The notes under the pieces were generated by a model that had not been told where the DNA came from, did no database searches, and saw nothing but the letters and a program-made list of their open reading frames with translations. Shown one piece after another: positions 22,389-31,223 of a stretch of 64,000 bases of DNA. Within the stretch, counting starts at the first letter, position 1; each line of letters opens with the position of its first letter. The position numbers and the translations under genes were made by a program. The stretch is from Thermomonas paludicola. Lineage in GTDB: Bacteria; Pseudomonadota; Gammaproteobacteria; Xanthomonadales; Xanthomonadaceae. Where the stretch lies: positions 1,612,001 through 1,676,000 of the forward strand of contig NZ_CP093311.1 of the NCBI RefSeq assembly GCF_024498955.1, written 5' to 3'.

Positions 22389-23164
22389 GCGCCTGCCTGC
22401 GTGCGCAGCAGCAGGCTGCAGCAGGTCACCGCGCCCTCGGCTTTCTGCAGCTCGGACACATCGATCGCCGTCACGCGGATGCCTGCTGCCTGCAACCGCG
22501 CACGCGTCTTCGGAAAGCAATCCGGGTACACGAGTGCATCGCCGATGCGCACCGCGTTTGCCGCGTGTGCTTCGCCCGGATCCACGTCGATGATCCGGCA
22601 GCCAGCGAATGGCGACGCATCCGCCAGCCATGCGCGGTTGACCAGCAGGGTGTCGTCGGCAACCTGGGTTACCGCCGATTTGAGATGCAGGCAACCGCGC
22701 GTTGCCACGCCTTCTACCGTATAGCCGTAGGGCGCCAACAGTTCGCGCAGTTGCGCGCGGCCTGCTTCGTTGCTGCGCGCAGACATGCCGACGAACACGC
22801 GCTTGCCGATCCGCAACACATCGCCGCCGTCGAGCGTGCCCGGCGCTTCGATGCGCAGCAGCGGGCGCAGGCTGCCCAGCAGTTCATGCACGGCAGCGCC
22901 CTCGCCACGACGGGATTCGGCGCCCGGACGGGTGGCGATGGCCAGCTCATCAAACACCAGCGCCACGTCCTCGACGAACACCGAATCGGGAAAATCCGCC
23001 AGCGCCGGCAACTGGATGACATGGCAGCCCAGCGACTCCAGCGCGCGACAGTACGCAGCATGCTGCTCGCGTGCCAGCGCCACGTCGATCGGGTTGCGCG
23101 GCACGAAGGAGAGTTCACATCCGGCCAGCGCGGGGCTGACCTCACGGGTAATGGCGGTCCACAT
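22385..23164 (-). CDS. Dimethylarginine dimethylaminohydrolase-like guanidine hydrolase
   Basis: Member of the amidinotransferase/DDAH superfamily, which hydrolyses methylated arginines to citrulline and an amine. Start at the ATG at 23164 (MWTAITREVSPALAGCELSF). The 259 residues carry the substrate acid region DFPDSVFVEDVALVFDE, a GTLDGGDVLRIGKRVFVG motif, the catalytic histidine in TRGCLHLKSAV and the nucleophile in GAVTCCSLLL near the C-terminus. It is first in an operon with trhO and the 50-residue protein. N(G)-specific DDAH is most likely, but another guanidino substrate cannot be excluded. Confidence 0.85.
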   Translation of the reverse strand: MWTAITREVSPALAGCELSFVPRNPIDVALAREQHAAYCRALESLGCHVIQLPALADFPDSVFVEDVALVFDELAIATRPGAESRRGEGAAVHELLGSLRPLLRIEAPGTLDGGDVLRIGKRVFVGMSARSNEAGRAQLRELLAPYGYTVEGVATRGCLHLKSAVTQVADDTLLVNRAWLADASPFAGCRIIDVDPGEAHAANAVRIGDALVYPDCFPKTRARLQAAGIRVTAIDVSELQKAEGAVTCCSLLLRTQAGA

Positions 23165-23251
23165 CGCGCCATTGTACCGGCGCGGTGAAACGCCGGTATC
23201 GGCATCCGCAGCCGAACGTGGAATCATGCACGCATGCTCACAGCGCCATCC

Positions 23252-24472
23252 ATGTCTAAGCGCATCGCCATCGTTGGCGGCGGCCCCGCTGGCCTGATGG
23301 CCGCCGAAGTCGCGCGCGCGGCCGGGTTTGCGGTGGACCTGTTCGAAGCCAAGGGATCGGTGGGGCGAAAATTCCTGATCGCCGGCAAGGGCGGGCTCAA
23401 CCTCACCCACTCCGAGCCCCGCCCGGCGTTCGATGCGCGCTACCGCGAGCGCGCCGAGGCGGTGGGCCGTTGGCTGGATGCATTCGATGGCAGTGCATTG
23501 CGCGACTGGGCGCGAACGCTCGGCGTCGACACCTACGTGGGCAGCTCTGGCCGCGTTTTCCCGCGCGATCGCAAAGCGGCGCCGCTGCTGCGCGGCTGGG
23601 TGCGGCGGCTGAAGGACGCCGGCGTGCAGTTCCACGTGCAGCACCGCTGGCTGGGCTGGGAGAACGATGGCCGCCTGCGTTTCGCCACCGCCGAAGGGCA
23701 CGCCTTCGTCGCTGCCGATGCGGTGGTGCTGGCACTGGGCGGCGGCAGCTGGCCGCAGCTGGGCTCCGATGGCGCATGGGTGGACACGCTGGCGCAGCGC
23801 GGGGTCGACATCGCCCCGCTGCAGCCGGCCAACTGCGGATTCGACATCGGCTGGAGCGCGCATCTTGCGCACAAGCACGCGGGCGCACCGCTCAAGCCCG
23901 TCATCGCGCATTGGCAGGATGCAGCCGGCGGCAGGCACGCGCTGCAAGGCGAATGCGTGCTGACCGAGACCGGCATCGAAGGCAGTTTGATCTATGCCAT
24001 CGCCGCCGAGTTGCGCACCGCCATTGCGCGCAACGGAACTGCCTCGCTGCACCTGGACCTGGCCCCCGGTCGCGCGCTGGATCGCCTGCGAACCGACCTG
24101 CAAACGCCGCGCGGCAGCCGCAGCCTCGGCGACCATCTGCGCCGCCAAACCGGCCTGGAGAGCGCAAAGCTTGCGCTGCTGTTCGAAGTGCTGGACAAGA
24201 CCGCGCTGCAGGACATGGCCAAGGTGGCGGCCACCATCAAGCGCCTGCCGCTGCAGCTGCTGCGCCCGCGCCCGATGGCGGAAACCATTTCCACCGCTGG
24301 CGGCGTGCGGCTGGAAGCGCTGGACGATGCGCTGATGCTGCGCGCTGTCCCCGGCGTGTTCTGCGCCGGCGAAATGCTGGACTGGGAAGCGCCGACCGGC
24401 GGCTACCTGCTCACCGCGTGCTTTGCCAGTGGCCAACGCGCCGGCCTGGGGGCGGCGCGCTGGTTGGCATGA
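23252..24472 (+). CDS. TIGR03862-family flavoprotein (HI0933-like)
   Basis: FAD-dependent oxidoreductase-like protein of unknown substrate. I take the ATG at 23252 (MSKRIAIVGGGPAGLMAAEV) because the dinucleotide-binding motif begins there; an in-frame ATG at 23234 would add six residues and neither has a clear ribosome-binding site. About 406 residues, with GSVGRKFLIAGKGGLNLTHSE, VLALGGGSWPQLGSDG and the C-terminal AVPGVFCAGEMLDWEAPTGG. It resembles the gene at 20274 in overall plan. Divergent from the DDAH-like gene with 87 bp between them. Confidence 0.88.
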   Translation: MSKRIAIVGGGPAGLMAAEVARAAGFAVDLFEAKGSVGRKFLIAGKGGLNLTHSEPRPAFDARYRERAEAVGRWLDAFDGSALRDWARTLGVDTYVGSSGRVFPRDRKAAPLLRGWVRRLKDAGVQFHVQHRWLGWENDGRLRFATAEGHAFVAADAVVLALGGGSWPQLGSDGAWVDTLAQRGVDIAPLQPANCGFDIGWSAHLAHKHAGAPLKPVIAHWQDAAGGRHALQGECVLTETGIEGSLIYAIAAELRTAIARNGTASLHLDLAPGRALDRLRTDLQTPRGSRSLGDHLRRQTGLESAKLALLFEVLDKTALQDMAKVAATIKRLPLQLLRPRPMAETISTAGGVRLEALDDALMLRAVPGVFCAGEMLDWEAPTGGYLLTACFASGQRAGLGAARWLA

Positions 24473-24505
24473 AATCGCTGCGAGGCGCGAACGCGCCCCG
24501 GGCAA

Positions 24506-26221
24506 TCAAGGTTTCTTCATCGCCGCCTTGGCCCGCTCCGCCATGTCTTTATGGAAGTCGGTCATGTACGGCAAGTCCCGCAGGATCCTGGAATGCGGGT
24601 CCAGCGTGAAACTCTCGCCCGGCGGCACCGCCACTTCACCGCGGCCGCCAGTCATCGCCACCTCCACCACGCGTTTGCCAACGCGCACCTGCACCGGCAT
24701 CGGGAAGGGTTTGTCGCCTTCGGTTTTCCAACGCAACTGCAAGGTGTTGCCGCTGCGTGTGGCCAGCAGTTCCGGCAGCTTCACCGACCGCAGATACCCA
24801 TCGAAAAACCAGCCGTAATCCTGGCCGGTGATGCGATTCACCAGTTCGATGAAATCAGTGGTCGAGGCATAGCGTGGCTTGAAGTTGCCGGGCCGCGGCG
24901 CATCCGTGCCATAGACCAGCTCGCGGATGGCGCGCAGGAAGGCATCGTCACCGATCAATCCGCGCAAGGTGTGCAGCATCAGCGCACCCTTGTAATAGAC
25001 ATCGTTCCCCGGCCCGCGATCGGCGCTGGACACGTCTTTTTCAACCATGCCGTGGCCGCTGACGATGGGGTAGCGCAGCATCAGGACACTGCGCATTCTC
25101 ATCAGCGCGGCCATGTACTCCATGTCGCCGCGCAGCCACTGCAAGTACAGCGGCTGCATGTACGTCCCCAGGCCCTCATGCAGCCACAGGTCGTCCCAAT
25201 CGACGTTGGTCAGCTGGTTGCCGAACCATTCGTGCGAGAACTCGTGCTGCAGCAGCCAGTCATAGCCGGTCTCGGCCTTGCGGTAGTCGTTGCCGTAGGC
25301 ATTGATGGTCTGGTGCTCCATGCCCAGGTGCGGGGTTTCCACCACGCCCATCTTTTCATCGCCAAACGGATAGGGACCAATCGTTTCCTCGAAGAAATCC
25401 AGCATTGGCGCGAATTCCGCGAACAAGCCCTCGGCCTTGGCCTTGTGGTCTTTCAGATACCAGAACCGCAGCGGGATGGTGTTGCCGTAACGGCTCTTGT
25501 ACTCGGCCTGGAGCACCTCATACGGGCCGATGTTGAGCGCGATGGCATACGTGTTCGGCATCTTCGCGCGCCAATGCCAGGTGCGCCAACCGCCGCGCTC
25601 GTCCATCCCCTCGGCGACGCCGTTGCCGGCGGCCACCAATGGGCTGGGCACGGTGACGTGCTCGACAACCTCCAGCGGCTTGCCCATCGGATGGTCGATG
25701 CAGGGCCAGAGCAGGTCACAGCCTTCGCCCTGCACCGCGGTGGCAACCCAGGGCTCGCCACCCGGCGCCCTGGCCCACACAAAACCGCCATCCCATGGCG
25801 CTTTTTTCGCCACGTGCGGATGCCCGCTGTAACGGATGCGCAAGCTGGCCTGCCCGCCGGCAACCAGCGGTTGGGCCAGATCGATGCTCATCCGCCCTTC
25901 CGGGTTGCGCCAATGCGCAGCATCGACCGGCCGGCCATCCACTTCGACCAGATCGATCGCGTAATCGCGATCCAGATCCACCACCAATCGTGCGACCGGC
26001 GATGCCACGCGCAGTGCCAGCGTTGCGTCGCCATCCAGCCACTGCCGGGCGGGATCGACCTTGAATGAGAGGTCTGCCCGCTCGATCGTGGTGACCTGCT
26101 GCTCCGCTGTGCGCGGCAATCCCGTCGCAGCGGTGGTGGCGGTCAAATCGGGTTGCTGCGCGTGGGCGCCGAAAGCAGCGGTGACCATGGCCAAGGCAAA
26201 CAGGCTTCGATGCAAATGCAT
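24506..26221 (-). CDS. Secreted M1-family zinc aminopeptidase
   Basis: Predicted exported aminopeptidase. The 571 residues start with a signal peptide (MHLHRSLFALAMVTAAFGAHAQ). The beta-saddle N-terminal domain is followed by GMEHQTINAYG, the equivalent of the GAMEN exopeptidase motif with an atypical last residue (His for Asn), and by the zinc site HEFSHEWFG with the downstream ligand in DDLWLHEGLGTYM (HExxH-x18-E). The long helical C-terminal domain of large M1 enzymes is missing, as is common in these bacteria. Convergent with the gene upstream at 24472. Confidence 0.92.
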   Translation of the reverse strand: MHLHRSLFALAMVTAAFGAHAQQPDLTATTAATGLPRTAEQQVTTIERADLSFKVDPARQWLDGDATLALRVASPVARLVVDLDRDYAIDLVEVDGRPVDAAHWRNPEGRMSIDLAQPLVAGGQASLRIRYSGHPHVAKKAPWDGGFVWARAPGGEPWVATAVQGEGCDLLWPCIDHPMGKPLEVVEHVTVPSPLVAAGNGVAEGMDERGGWRTWHWRAKMPNTYAIALNIGPYEVLQAEYKSRYGNTIPLRFWYLKDHKAKAEGLFAEFAPMLDFFEETIGPYPFGDEKMGVVETPHLGMEHQTINAYGNDYRKAETGYDWLLQHEFSHEWFGNQLTNVDWDDLWLHEGLGTYMQPLYLQWLRGDMEYMAALMRMRSVLMLRYPIVSGHGMVEKDVSSADRGPGNDVYYKGALMLHTLRGLIGDDAFLRAIRELVYGTDAPRPGNFKPRYASTTDFIELVNRITGQDYGWFFDGYLRSVKLPELLATRSGNTLQLRWKTEGDKPFPMPVQVRVGKRVVEVAMTGGRGEVAVPPGESFTLDPHSRILRDLPYMTDFHKDMAERAKAAMKKP

Positions 26222-26427
26222 GGGCGTGTCCTGGGGAACGAACGATTACCTTCGCACGGCTGCGCGCTGGGCGGGCCTGTCGTTGGTCATGCGTCCCGGA
26301 GACTGCTGCAATCCTGAACGCGGGCTTGCAAGCGCGCGCCAGCGTCGAAAATCTCAGCCACGATTCATCCCCGTGGCTGCTAACTGCGTGCAAGGGAGCG
26401 AATGGGTCGCGCCCGGGGAGACAAGCC

Positions 26428-27792
26428 ATGAGTCACTTCGCCAACATCCGCAACCTGACCAGCGCGCTGCTGGGCACGGCGATCGCGTTCAGCGCCATGG
26501 CGCCCGCATTCGCCCTGCCGCAGGATCGCGATGGAAACCACGAAGGTCGCCAGAATCTGCAGGAACTGCGCGACCAGCGTCGCGCCAAACGCGAAGAAGC
26601 CCGCGCAAGCTCCAGCGAGCGCTCGTCGCCCGTCGCCGTGGAATCGCCGCGCGCCGAACCCCGCGCGCAGCCCCAGCCAGAATCCCGCACCCGCCCATTG
26701 CGCGACCCTCCCGTGGACGACCGCGGCCCGCGCGCGGACAACCCGCAGGGTCGATTCGGACAAGCCTGGCAAGACTCCCGCACGCCGCGCAGCAGCGATG
26801 CGCAGCGCCGGGAAAACTGGGGCGAACTGGCCCGCCAGCAGCAGGATCGCCAGCGTGCCGCCGAACAGCAGCGCCAAGCCGACCAGCGCGCACAGGAGCA
26901 GCAGCGTCGAGAGGCGCAGCGGCAGCAGGCCAGCGAACCGCCGCGCAGCCCGCAGGCGGCACTGATGCAGCAGGCGCTGGCGCGGGATGCCCAGCACGAC
27001 GACCGCCGCGACAACCGCGATTGGCGGAATGACCGCCGCGATGACCGCCGCGATGACCGCCGCGATGACCGCCGCGATGACCGCCGCGATGACCGCCGCG
27101 ATGACCGCCGGGATGACCGCCGGGATGACCGCGACTGGCGCGGCGACCGGGACGACCGGGACGACCGGGACAATCGCCAGCATGACTGGAACAACCGTAT
27201 CCCGCGCGACCAGCAACAGCGCAGGATCGAGGAACAACGCCGGCAGCAGGCGCAATGGCAGCGCGAGGAATTCCGTCGCCGCGCCGAGTACCAACGCCAC
27301 TACAACATCCTGAACCGCGAACACCGCAACGCCCAATATCGCTACCAGCAGGACTACTGGCGCCGCTGGCAAGCAGAACAGGCACGCTGGAACCGCAATC
27401 GGTTTGACTACAACAGCCCGTTCTTCTACACGCCGTACAACTATCGCTACAACTACGGTGGCCGCTGGTACAGCACCAACAGCTACGGTGCCCAGATGCT
27501 GCAGCAGGCCATTCGCGATGGCTACCGTGAAGGCTGGTACGCAGGCCAGGCGGACCGCGCCGACCGCTGGCGCTTCGACTACCAAAACAACTATGGCTAT
27601 CTGGACGGCAGCATGGGTTACAACGGCGTTTACGTCAGCCGGGGTGACTACCGCTACTACTTCCGCCAGGGGTTCGAGCGCGGCTACCGCGACGGATACT
27701 TCGGCCGCTACCAGTACGGCCGCTATGACAATGGCAGCGCGGTGATCCTGCCAGCCATCCTCGGCATGATCCTGGCGTTCAGCATCAACTGA
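26428..27792 (+). CDS. Secreted Arg/Asp/Gln-rich repeat protein of unknown function
   Basis: The ATG at 26428 has a GGGGAGA site 7 bases upstream. 454 residues: signal peptide (MSHFANIRNLTSALLGTAIA... cleaved near FALP), a long disordered middle rich in Arg, Asp, Glu and Gln with the perfect DDRR repeat, then a folded-looking C-terminal half rich in Tyr and Gly with two related segments, IRDGYREGWYAGQADRADRW and FERGYRDGYFGRYQYGRYD, and a hydrophobic end (AVILPAILGMILAFSIN). No domain I can name. The charge pattern suggests binding to a polyanion such as LPS or nucleic acid, which is inference. A 5'-UTR hairpin lies at 26355-26379. Confidence 0.8.
   Translation: MSHFANIRNLTSALLGTAIAFSAMAPAFALPQDRDGNHEGRQNLQELRDQRRAKREEARASSSERSSPVAVESPRAEPRAQPQPESRTRPLRDPPVDDRGPRADNPQGRFGQAWQDSRTPRSSDAQRRENWGELARQQQDRQRAAEQQRQADQRAQEQQRREAQRQQASEPPRSPQAALMQQALARDAQHDDRRDNRDWRNDRRDDRRDDRRDDRRDDRRDDRRDDRRDDRRDDRDWRGDRDDRDDRDNRQHDWNNRIPRDQQQRRIEEQRRQQAQWQREEFRRRAEYQRHYNILNREHRNAQYRYQQDYWRRWQAEQARWNRNRFDYNSPFFYTPYNYRYNYGGRWYSTNSYGAQMLQQAIRDGYREGWYAGQADRADRWRFDYQNNYGYLDGSMGYNGVYVSRGDYRYYFRQGFERGYRDGYFGRYQYGRYDNGSAVILPAILGMILAFSIN
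27028..27123 (+). repeat. Tandem array of a 12-bp unit (8 copies)
   Basis: GATGACCGCCGC is repeated head to tail: eight copies, the first beginning AAT and the last two ending in CGG, followed by a degenerate ninth. It encodes (N/D)DRR repeats in the secreted protein. Copies 2-6 are identical at DNA level, which implies recent slippage or conversion. Change in copy number would keep the reading frame. Confidence 0.95.
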
Positions 27793-27816
27793 GCACCGCA
27801 CCGCATCGATGCATGC

Positions 27817-27845
27817 AAACGCCCGGCCACGTGCCGGGCGTTTTT
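27817..27845 (+). terminator. Rho-independent terminator
   Basis: AAACGCCCGGC-CACGT-GCCGGGCGTTTTT: an 11-bp stem with a 5-base loop and a T-run, 25 bases after the stop of the secreted repeat protein. The reverse orientation also has a short T-run, so it probably serves the convergent ybiI-like gene too. Confidence 0.93.
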
Positions 27846-27851
27846 CATTGG

Positions 27852-28118
27852 TCAGCGCAACTGGCTGTCCTTGCTGCCGCGCCGGTTGTAACTGCTGGCG
27901 GACGCCTCTTCACGATCGCGCGCTTCCTGACAGGCCACGCACAGGCGCACACCGGGGATGGCCCGGCGCCTTGCCTCCGGGATCGCTGCATCGCACTCCT
28001 CGCAGCGATCCAACCCCGGGCCGCTGGGCAGCCGGCTGCGCGCACGGGCGATGGCATCATTCACCGTTGCGTCGATCTGATCCTGTACCGCGCCGTCGCC
28101 GGCCCAACCGGTCGCCAT
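27852..28118 (-). CDS. ybiI: DksA/TraR-type C4 zinc-finger protein, YbiI family
   Basis: Small DksA/TraR-fold protein. I start it at the ATG at 28118 (MATGWAGDGAVQDQIDATVN), giving 88 residues, the length of E. coli YbiI, which it resembles along its whole length from memory (IARARS, CEEC, IPGVRLC and the end YNRRGSKDSQLR). The zinc site is C-E-E-C ... C-V-A-C. It lacks the long coiled coil of DksA, so an effect through the RNA polymerase secondary channel is uncertain. It shares the terminator with the upstream convergent gene and is divergent from the peroxiredoxin. Confidence 0.9.
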   Translation of the reverse strand: MATGWAGDGAVQDQIDATVNDAIARARSRLPSGPGLDRCEECDAAIPEARRRAIPGVRLCVACQEARDREEASASSYNRRGSKDSQLR

Positions 28119-28213
28119 GGCCTGATCCAATCCGTTCCAATTCACGTACAGGGAACACGATACGGCATCCAATGGCCGCCATCACACCCCAACCGATCGC
28201 CACGGAGCCACCC

Positions 28214-28780
28214 ATGCGCCAGCCCCTGACCCGCCTTGCCGCAGCCGTCCTCGCCACCGCCGCACTGCTGCCGATCAGCGCAAGCGCTGCACTGAAACCG
28301 GGCACGCCGGCCCCCGCATTCAGCGCTCCCGCGTTCCTGGCCGGAAAGGCCTTCACCTTCACCCTCAAGGACGCGCTGCAAAAAGGCCCGGTGGTGTTGT
28401 ATTTCTTCCCGGCCGCCTTCACGCCCGGCTGCAATGCCGAGGCAGCAGCGTTTTCGCAGGCCATCGACAAGTTCAAGGCGCAGGGCGCCAGCGTGATCGG
28501 CATCACCGCCGGCAATACCGAGCGTTTGGCGGAATTTTCGAAGGACACTGAAAAATGCGCCGGAAAATTCCCGGTGGCAGCCGATGACGGGGCCAGGATC
28601 GCCAAGTCATTCGATGCCACCCTGATGCTGAAGCCGGACATGTCCAGCCGCACGTCCTACGTGATCGCCCGCGATGGCCGCATCGCGTTCGTGCATGACG
28701 ACCTGAACCCGAACAAGCACGTCAAACTCGCGCTGGACGCCGTGACTGCACTCGCAAACAAGCCGGCGTCCGCCCACTGA
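28214..28780 (+). CDS. Periplasmic peroxiredoxin (AhpC/TSA, BCP-like)
   Basis: Thiol peroxidase predicted to act outside the cytoplasm. The ATG at 28214 gives 188 residues: a signal peptide (MRQPLTRLAAAVLATAALLP, cleavage near SASA), then the thioredoxin fold with the peroxidatic Cys73 in AFTPGCNAEAAAF. A second cysteine in TEKCAGKFPVAADD could be the resolving one. FVHDDLNPNKHVKLALDAV ends the fold. An upstream open frame is not used because it has no family similarity. Confidence 0.9.
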   Translation: MRQPLTRLAAAVLATAALLPISASAALKPGTPAPAFSAPAFLAGKAFTFTLKDALQKGPVVLYFFPAAFTPGCNAEAAAFSQAIDKFKAQGASVIGITAGNTERLAEFSKDTEKCAGKFPVAADDGARIAKSFDATLMLKPDMSSRTSYVIARDGRIAFVHDDLNPNKHVKLALDAVTALANKPASAH

Positions 28781-28789
28781 CGCCTGCAA

Positions 28790-28817
28790 GCGGGAGCTGC
28801 GGCATCGCAGCTCCCGC
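28790..28817. terminator. 12-bp stem-loop between convergent genes
   Basis: GCGGGAGCTGCG and CGCAGCTCCCGC pair perfectly around GCAT, between the peroxiredoxin and the M13 peptidase, which converge. No T-run on either strand, so termination is plausible but not proven. Confidence 0.6.
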
Positions 28818-28844
28818 CTCAATGCCGGCGGTCGGCCCCGCGCC

Positions 28845-30905
28845 TTACCAGATGCGCACGCGCTGCTGCGGCGGCAGGTACATGGCGTCGCCCGGCTTCA
28901 CGTCGAACGCCTTGTACCAGGCATCCAGGTTGCGCAGCGGGCCGTTGGCGCGGTACATCACCGGCGAATGCGGGTTGGTCTTGATCAGGTTGAGCAGCGC
29001 TTCGTCGCGGTACTTGCCCTTCCACACCTGCGCCCATGCCAGATAGAAACGCTGATCGCCGGTCAGGCCGTCGATGACGGGCGCCGGCTTGCCGCCCAGG
29101 CTGAGCTGGTAGGCGGTGTAGGCCATCGACAGGCCGCCCAGGTCGCCCAGGTTCTCGCCCATGGTCAGGCCGCCGTTGACGCACTGGCCGTCCAGCGGAC
29201 AGTACGCGTCGTACTGCGCGCCCAGCGCCTTGGTGCGCTGCTCGAAGCGGGCGCGGTCCTCGTCGGTCCACCAGTTGCGCTGGATGCCGTCGGCATCGGA
29301 CTTGCTGCCCTGGTCGTCGAAGCCGTGGCCCATCTCGTGGCCGATCACCGCACCGATGCCGCCGTAGTTCACCGCCGGATCGGCGTTCACATCGAAGAAC
29401 GGCGGTTGCAGGATCGCGGCCGGGAACACGATCTCGTTGAACGCGGAGTTGTAGTAGGCGTTCACCGTCTGCGGGGTCATGCCCCATTCCTCGCGGTCGG
29501 TCTTCTGGCCGACGCGGCGGTTCTGGTCGGCGCGGTTGAACCTGCGCAGGGCGACGGCGTTGCCGAGCAGGTCGTCCGCCTTGATCGCGACGCTGGAATA
29601 GTCCTTCCACTTCGACGGATAGCCGATCTTCGGGCGGAAGGTGGATAGCTTGCGGAAGGCTTCGGCCTTGGTCGCGTCGCCCATCCAGTCGATCTGCTCG
29701 ATGTTCTTGCGCAGCGCGGCCCGCAGGTTCTCCACCAGCTGGTCCATCGCGGCCTTGGCTTCCGGCTTGAAGTAGCGGGCCACGTACAGCTCGCCCAGCG
29801 CCTCGCCCAGCCCGTTGCGGGCGCCCACCAGGGCCATCGCCCGCTTCCAGTCCTCGCGCTGCGCCTTCTGGCCACCCAGCACCTTGCCGTTGAACTCGAA
29901 CGACGCGTCGTCGATCTGGGTGCTCAGCAGGTCGGCGTTGCCGTCGATGGCGTGGAAGGTGAGGTAGTCGCGCCAGGTCGCCAGCGGGGTGGCCGCGATC
30001 ACGTCGATGACCGGCTGGATCACGTCCGGGGTGCTGACGTTCAACTTCTCCGGCTGCGGCATGCCCTGCGCGCGCAGCTGCGCGGCCCAGTCGTAGCCGG
30101 GAAACTTCGTCTGCAGCTCCGCAAAAGTGAACACGTTGTAGGTCTTGTCGCGGTCGCGCAGCTTCACCCGGTCCCACTGCGGCTTGGCCAGCGCGGTTTC
30201 GAGCGCCAGCACCGCCTCGGCGCGCGCCTTGGCGTCGGCGCCGGTGACGCCGGCGAAGCCGAGCATGCGCTGGATGTGGGCGACGTAGGCTTCGCGGATC
30301 TTGACGAAGCGCGCATCCGGATTGAGGTAGTAATCGCGGTCCGGCAGGCCCAGACCGCCGACGCCGAGCACGACCTGGTAATGGTCGGGGTCCTTGCGGT
30401 CGGTGCCCACGTACAGGCCGAACGGCGCATCGCTGCCGTCGATGCCGGCGTTGCCGAACGCGGCGACCAGCGTGTCCTTCGAGTCGATCGCGGCGATGCG
30501 CTCCAGCACCGGCTTGAGCGGCGAGATGCCGGCGGCGTCGCGAGCGGCGCGGTCCATGAAGCTGTCGTAGTAGTCGCGCAGCTTGCGGCCGTTGCTGCCG
30601 GGCGCCAGATCCTTGCTCGCCAGCAGTTCCTGCATCAGCGCGCGGGTCTGCTCCTCGGCGCGGTCGCGCAGCTGGTTGAACGAGCCGTAGTTGGTCTCGT
30701 AGTCCTTGAGGACGTAGGTGTCGATCCAGCGGCCGCTGGCGTAGCGGTTGAAGTCGTCGCCCGGCTTGACCGAGGTGTCGCGCGCGGACAGGTCCACGCC
30801 GAAGCTGCCCAGCTGCGGCTTGCCCGCGGGCGTGGCGGCGGTGGCGGAGGAATTGGCGACGGCCAGCACGCCGGCGATGCCGAGGCCGAGCAGGGAACGC
30901 TTCAT
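28845..30905 (-). CDS. M13-family (neprilysin/PepO-like) metallopeptidase
   Basis: Predicted exported zinc endopeptidase. 686 residues starting with a signal peptide (MKRSLLGLGIAGVLAVANSS). The catalytic site GAVIGHEMGHGFDDQG lies at about residue 522, and the third zinc ligand motif ENLGDLGGLSMAY follows about 60 residues later. NAYYNSAFNEIVFPAAILQPPFF is the conserved substrate-side region, and the C-terminus MYLPPQQRVRIW is typical. M13 N-terminal domain begins near KPGDDFNRYASGRWI. Convergent with the peroxiredoxin. Confidence 0.95.
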   Translation of the reverse strand: MKRSLLGLGIAGVLAVANSSATAATPAGKPQLGSFGVDLSARDTSVKPGDDFNRYASGRWIDTYVLKDYETNYGSFNQLRDRAEEQTRALMQELLASKDLAPGSNGRKLRDYYDSFMDRAARDAAGISPLKPVLERIAAIDSKDTLVAAFGNAGIDGSDAPFGLYVGTDRKDPDHYQVVLGVGGLGLPDRDYYLNPDARFVKIREAYVAHIQRMLGFAGVTGADAKARAEAVLALETALAKPQWDRVKLRDRDKTYNVFTFAELQTKFPGYDWAAQLRAQGMPQPEKLNVSTPDVIQPVIDVIAATPLATWRDYLTFHAIDGNADLLSTQIDDASFEFNGKVLGGQKAQREDWKRAMALVGARNGLGEALGELYVARYFKPEAKAAMDQLVENLRAALRKNIEQIDWMGDATKAEAFRKLSTFRPKIGYPSKWKDYSSVAIKADDLLGNAVALRRFNRADQNRRVGQKTDREEWGMTPQTVNAYYNSAFNEIVFPAAILQPPFFDVNADPAVNYGGIGAVIGHEMGHGFDDQGSKSDADGIQRNWWTDEDRARFEQRTKALGAQYDAYCPLDGQCVNGGLTMGENLGDLGGLSMAYTAYQLSLGGKPAPVIDGLTGDQRFYLAWAQVWKGKYRDEALLNLIKTNPHSPVMYRANGPLRNLDAWYKAFDVKPGDAMYLPPQQRVRIW

Positions 30906-30986
30906 GGTTCGATCCGATGCGAAGGGAAACCGCGAGCGTAGCCATCCGGCGCTCGATGCGCCCGTGACTTTCGTCCTCCTTGCGCG

Positions 30987-31223
30987 TCAGTCCTCGTCCG
31001 CCGCCTGCAGGTCCGCCGGATCGGCGGCGTAATCGAGGAGATCGCCCGGCGCGCACTCCAGCACCGCGCACAGCTTGGCCAGCGTGCGGAAGCGGATGCC
31101 GCGCACCTTGCCGCTGCGGAACAGCGACATCTGGGTCTCGCTGATGCCGACCCGCGCGGCCAACTCGCGCGCGGTCATGCCGCGCCGGGCCAGCATCGCC
31201 TCCAGGGTGATCCGGATCGGCAT
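30987..31223 (-). CDS. Small XRE-family helix-turn-helix regulator
   Basis: 78 residues starting MPIRITLEAMLARRGMTARE. The helix-turn-helix is clear at about 15-60 (ELAARVGISETQMSLFRSGKVRGIRFRTLAKLCAVLECAPGDLL), similar to the YozG type of short XRE proteins. The ATG overlaps the stop of the DUF2975 gene in ATGA, so the two are translationally coupled. Such HTH/DUF2975 pairs are widespread. It probably autoregulates and may bind the palindrome at 31749-31765. Confidence 0.85.
   Translation of the reverse strand: MPIRITLEAMLARRGMTARELAARVGISETQMSLFRSGKVRGIRFRTLAKLCAVLECAPGDLLDYAADPADLQAADED

Noticed and set aside
22385..24505. Extended 706-residue frame for the DDAH-like gene
   Set aside because: The N-terminal 447 codons are antisense to the TIGR03862 flavoprotein gene; homology begins only at the ATG at 23164.
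27028..27123. The tandem DDRR array as a possible CRISPR
   Set aside because: Units are 12 bp, directly adjacent with no spacers, and in a reading frame.
28819..31071. A 750-residue minus-strand frame overlapping the M13 peptidase in another phase
   Set aside because: Low-complexity Arg/Gly/Ala sequence in a shifted frame of the peptidase gene.
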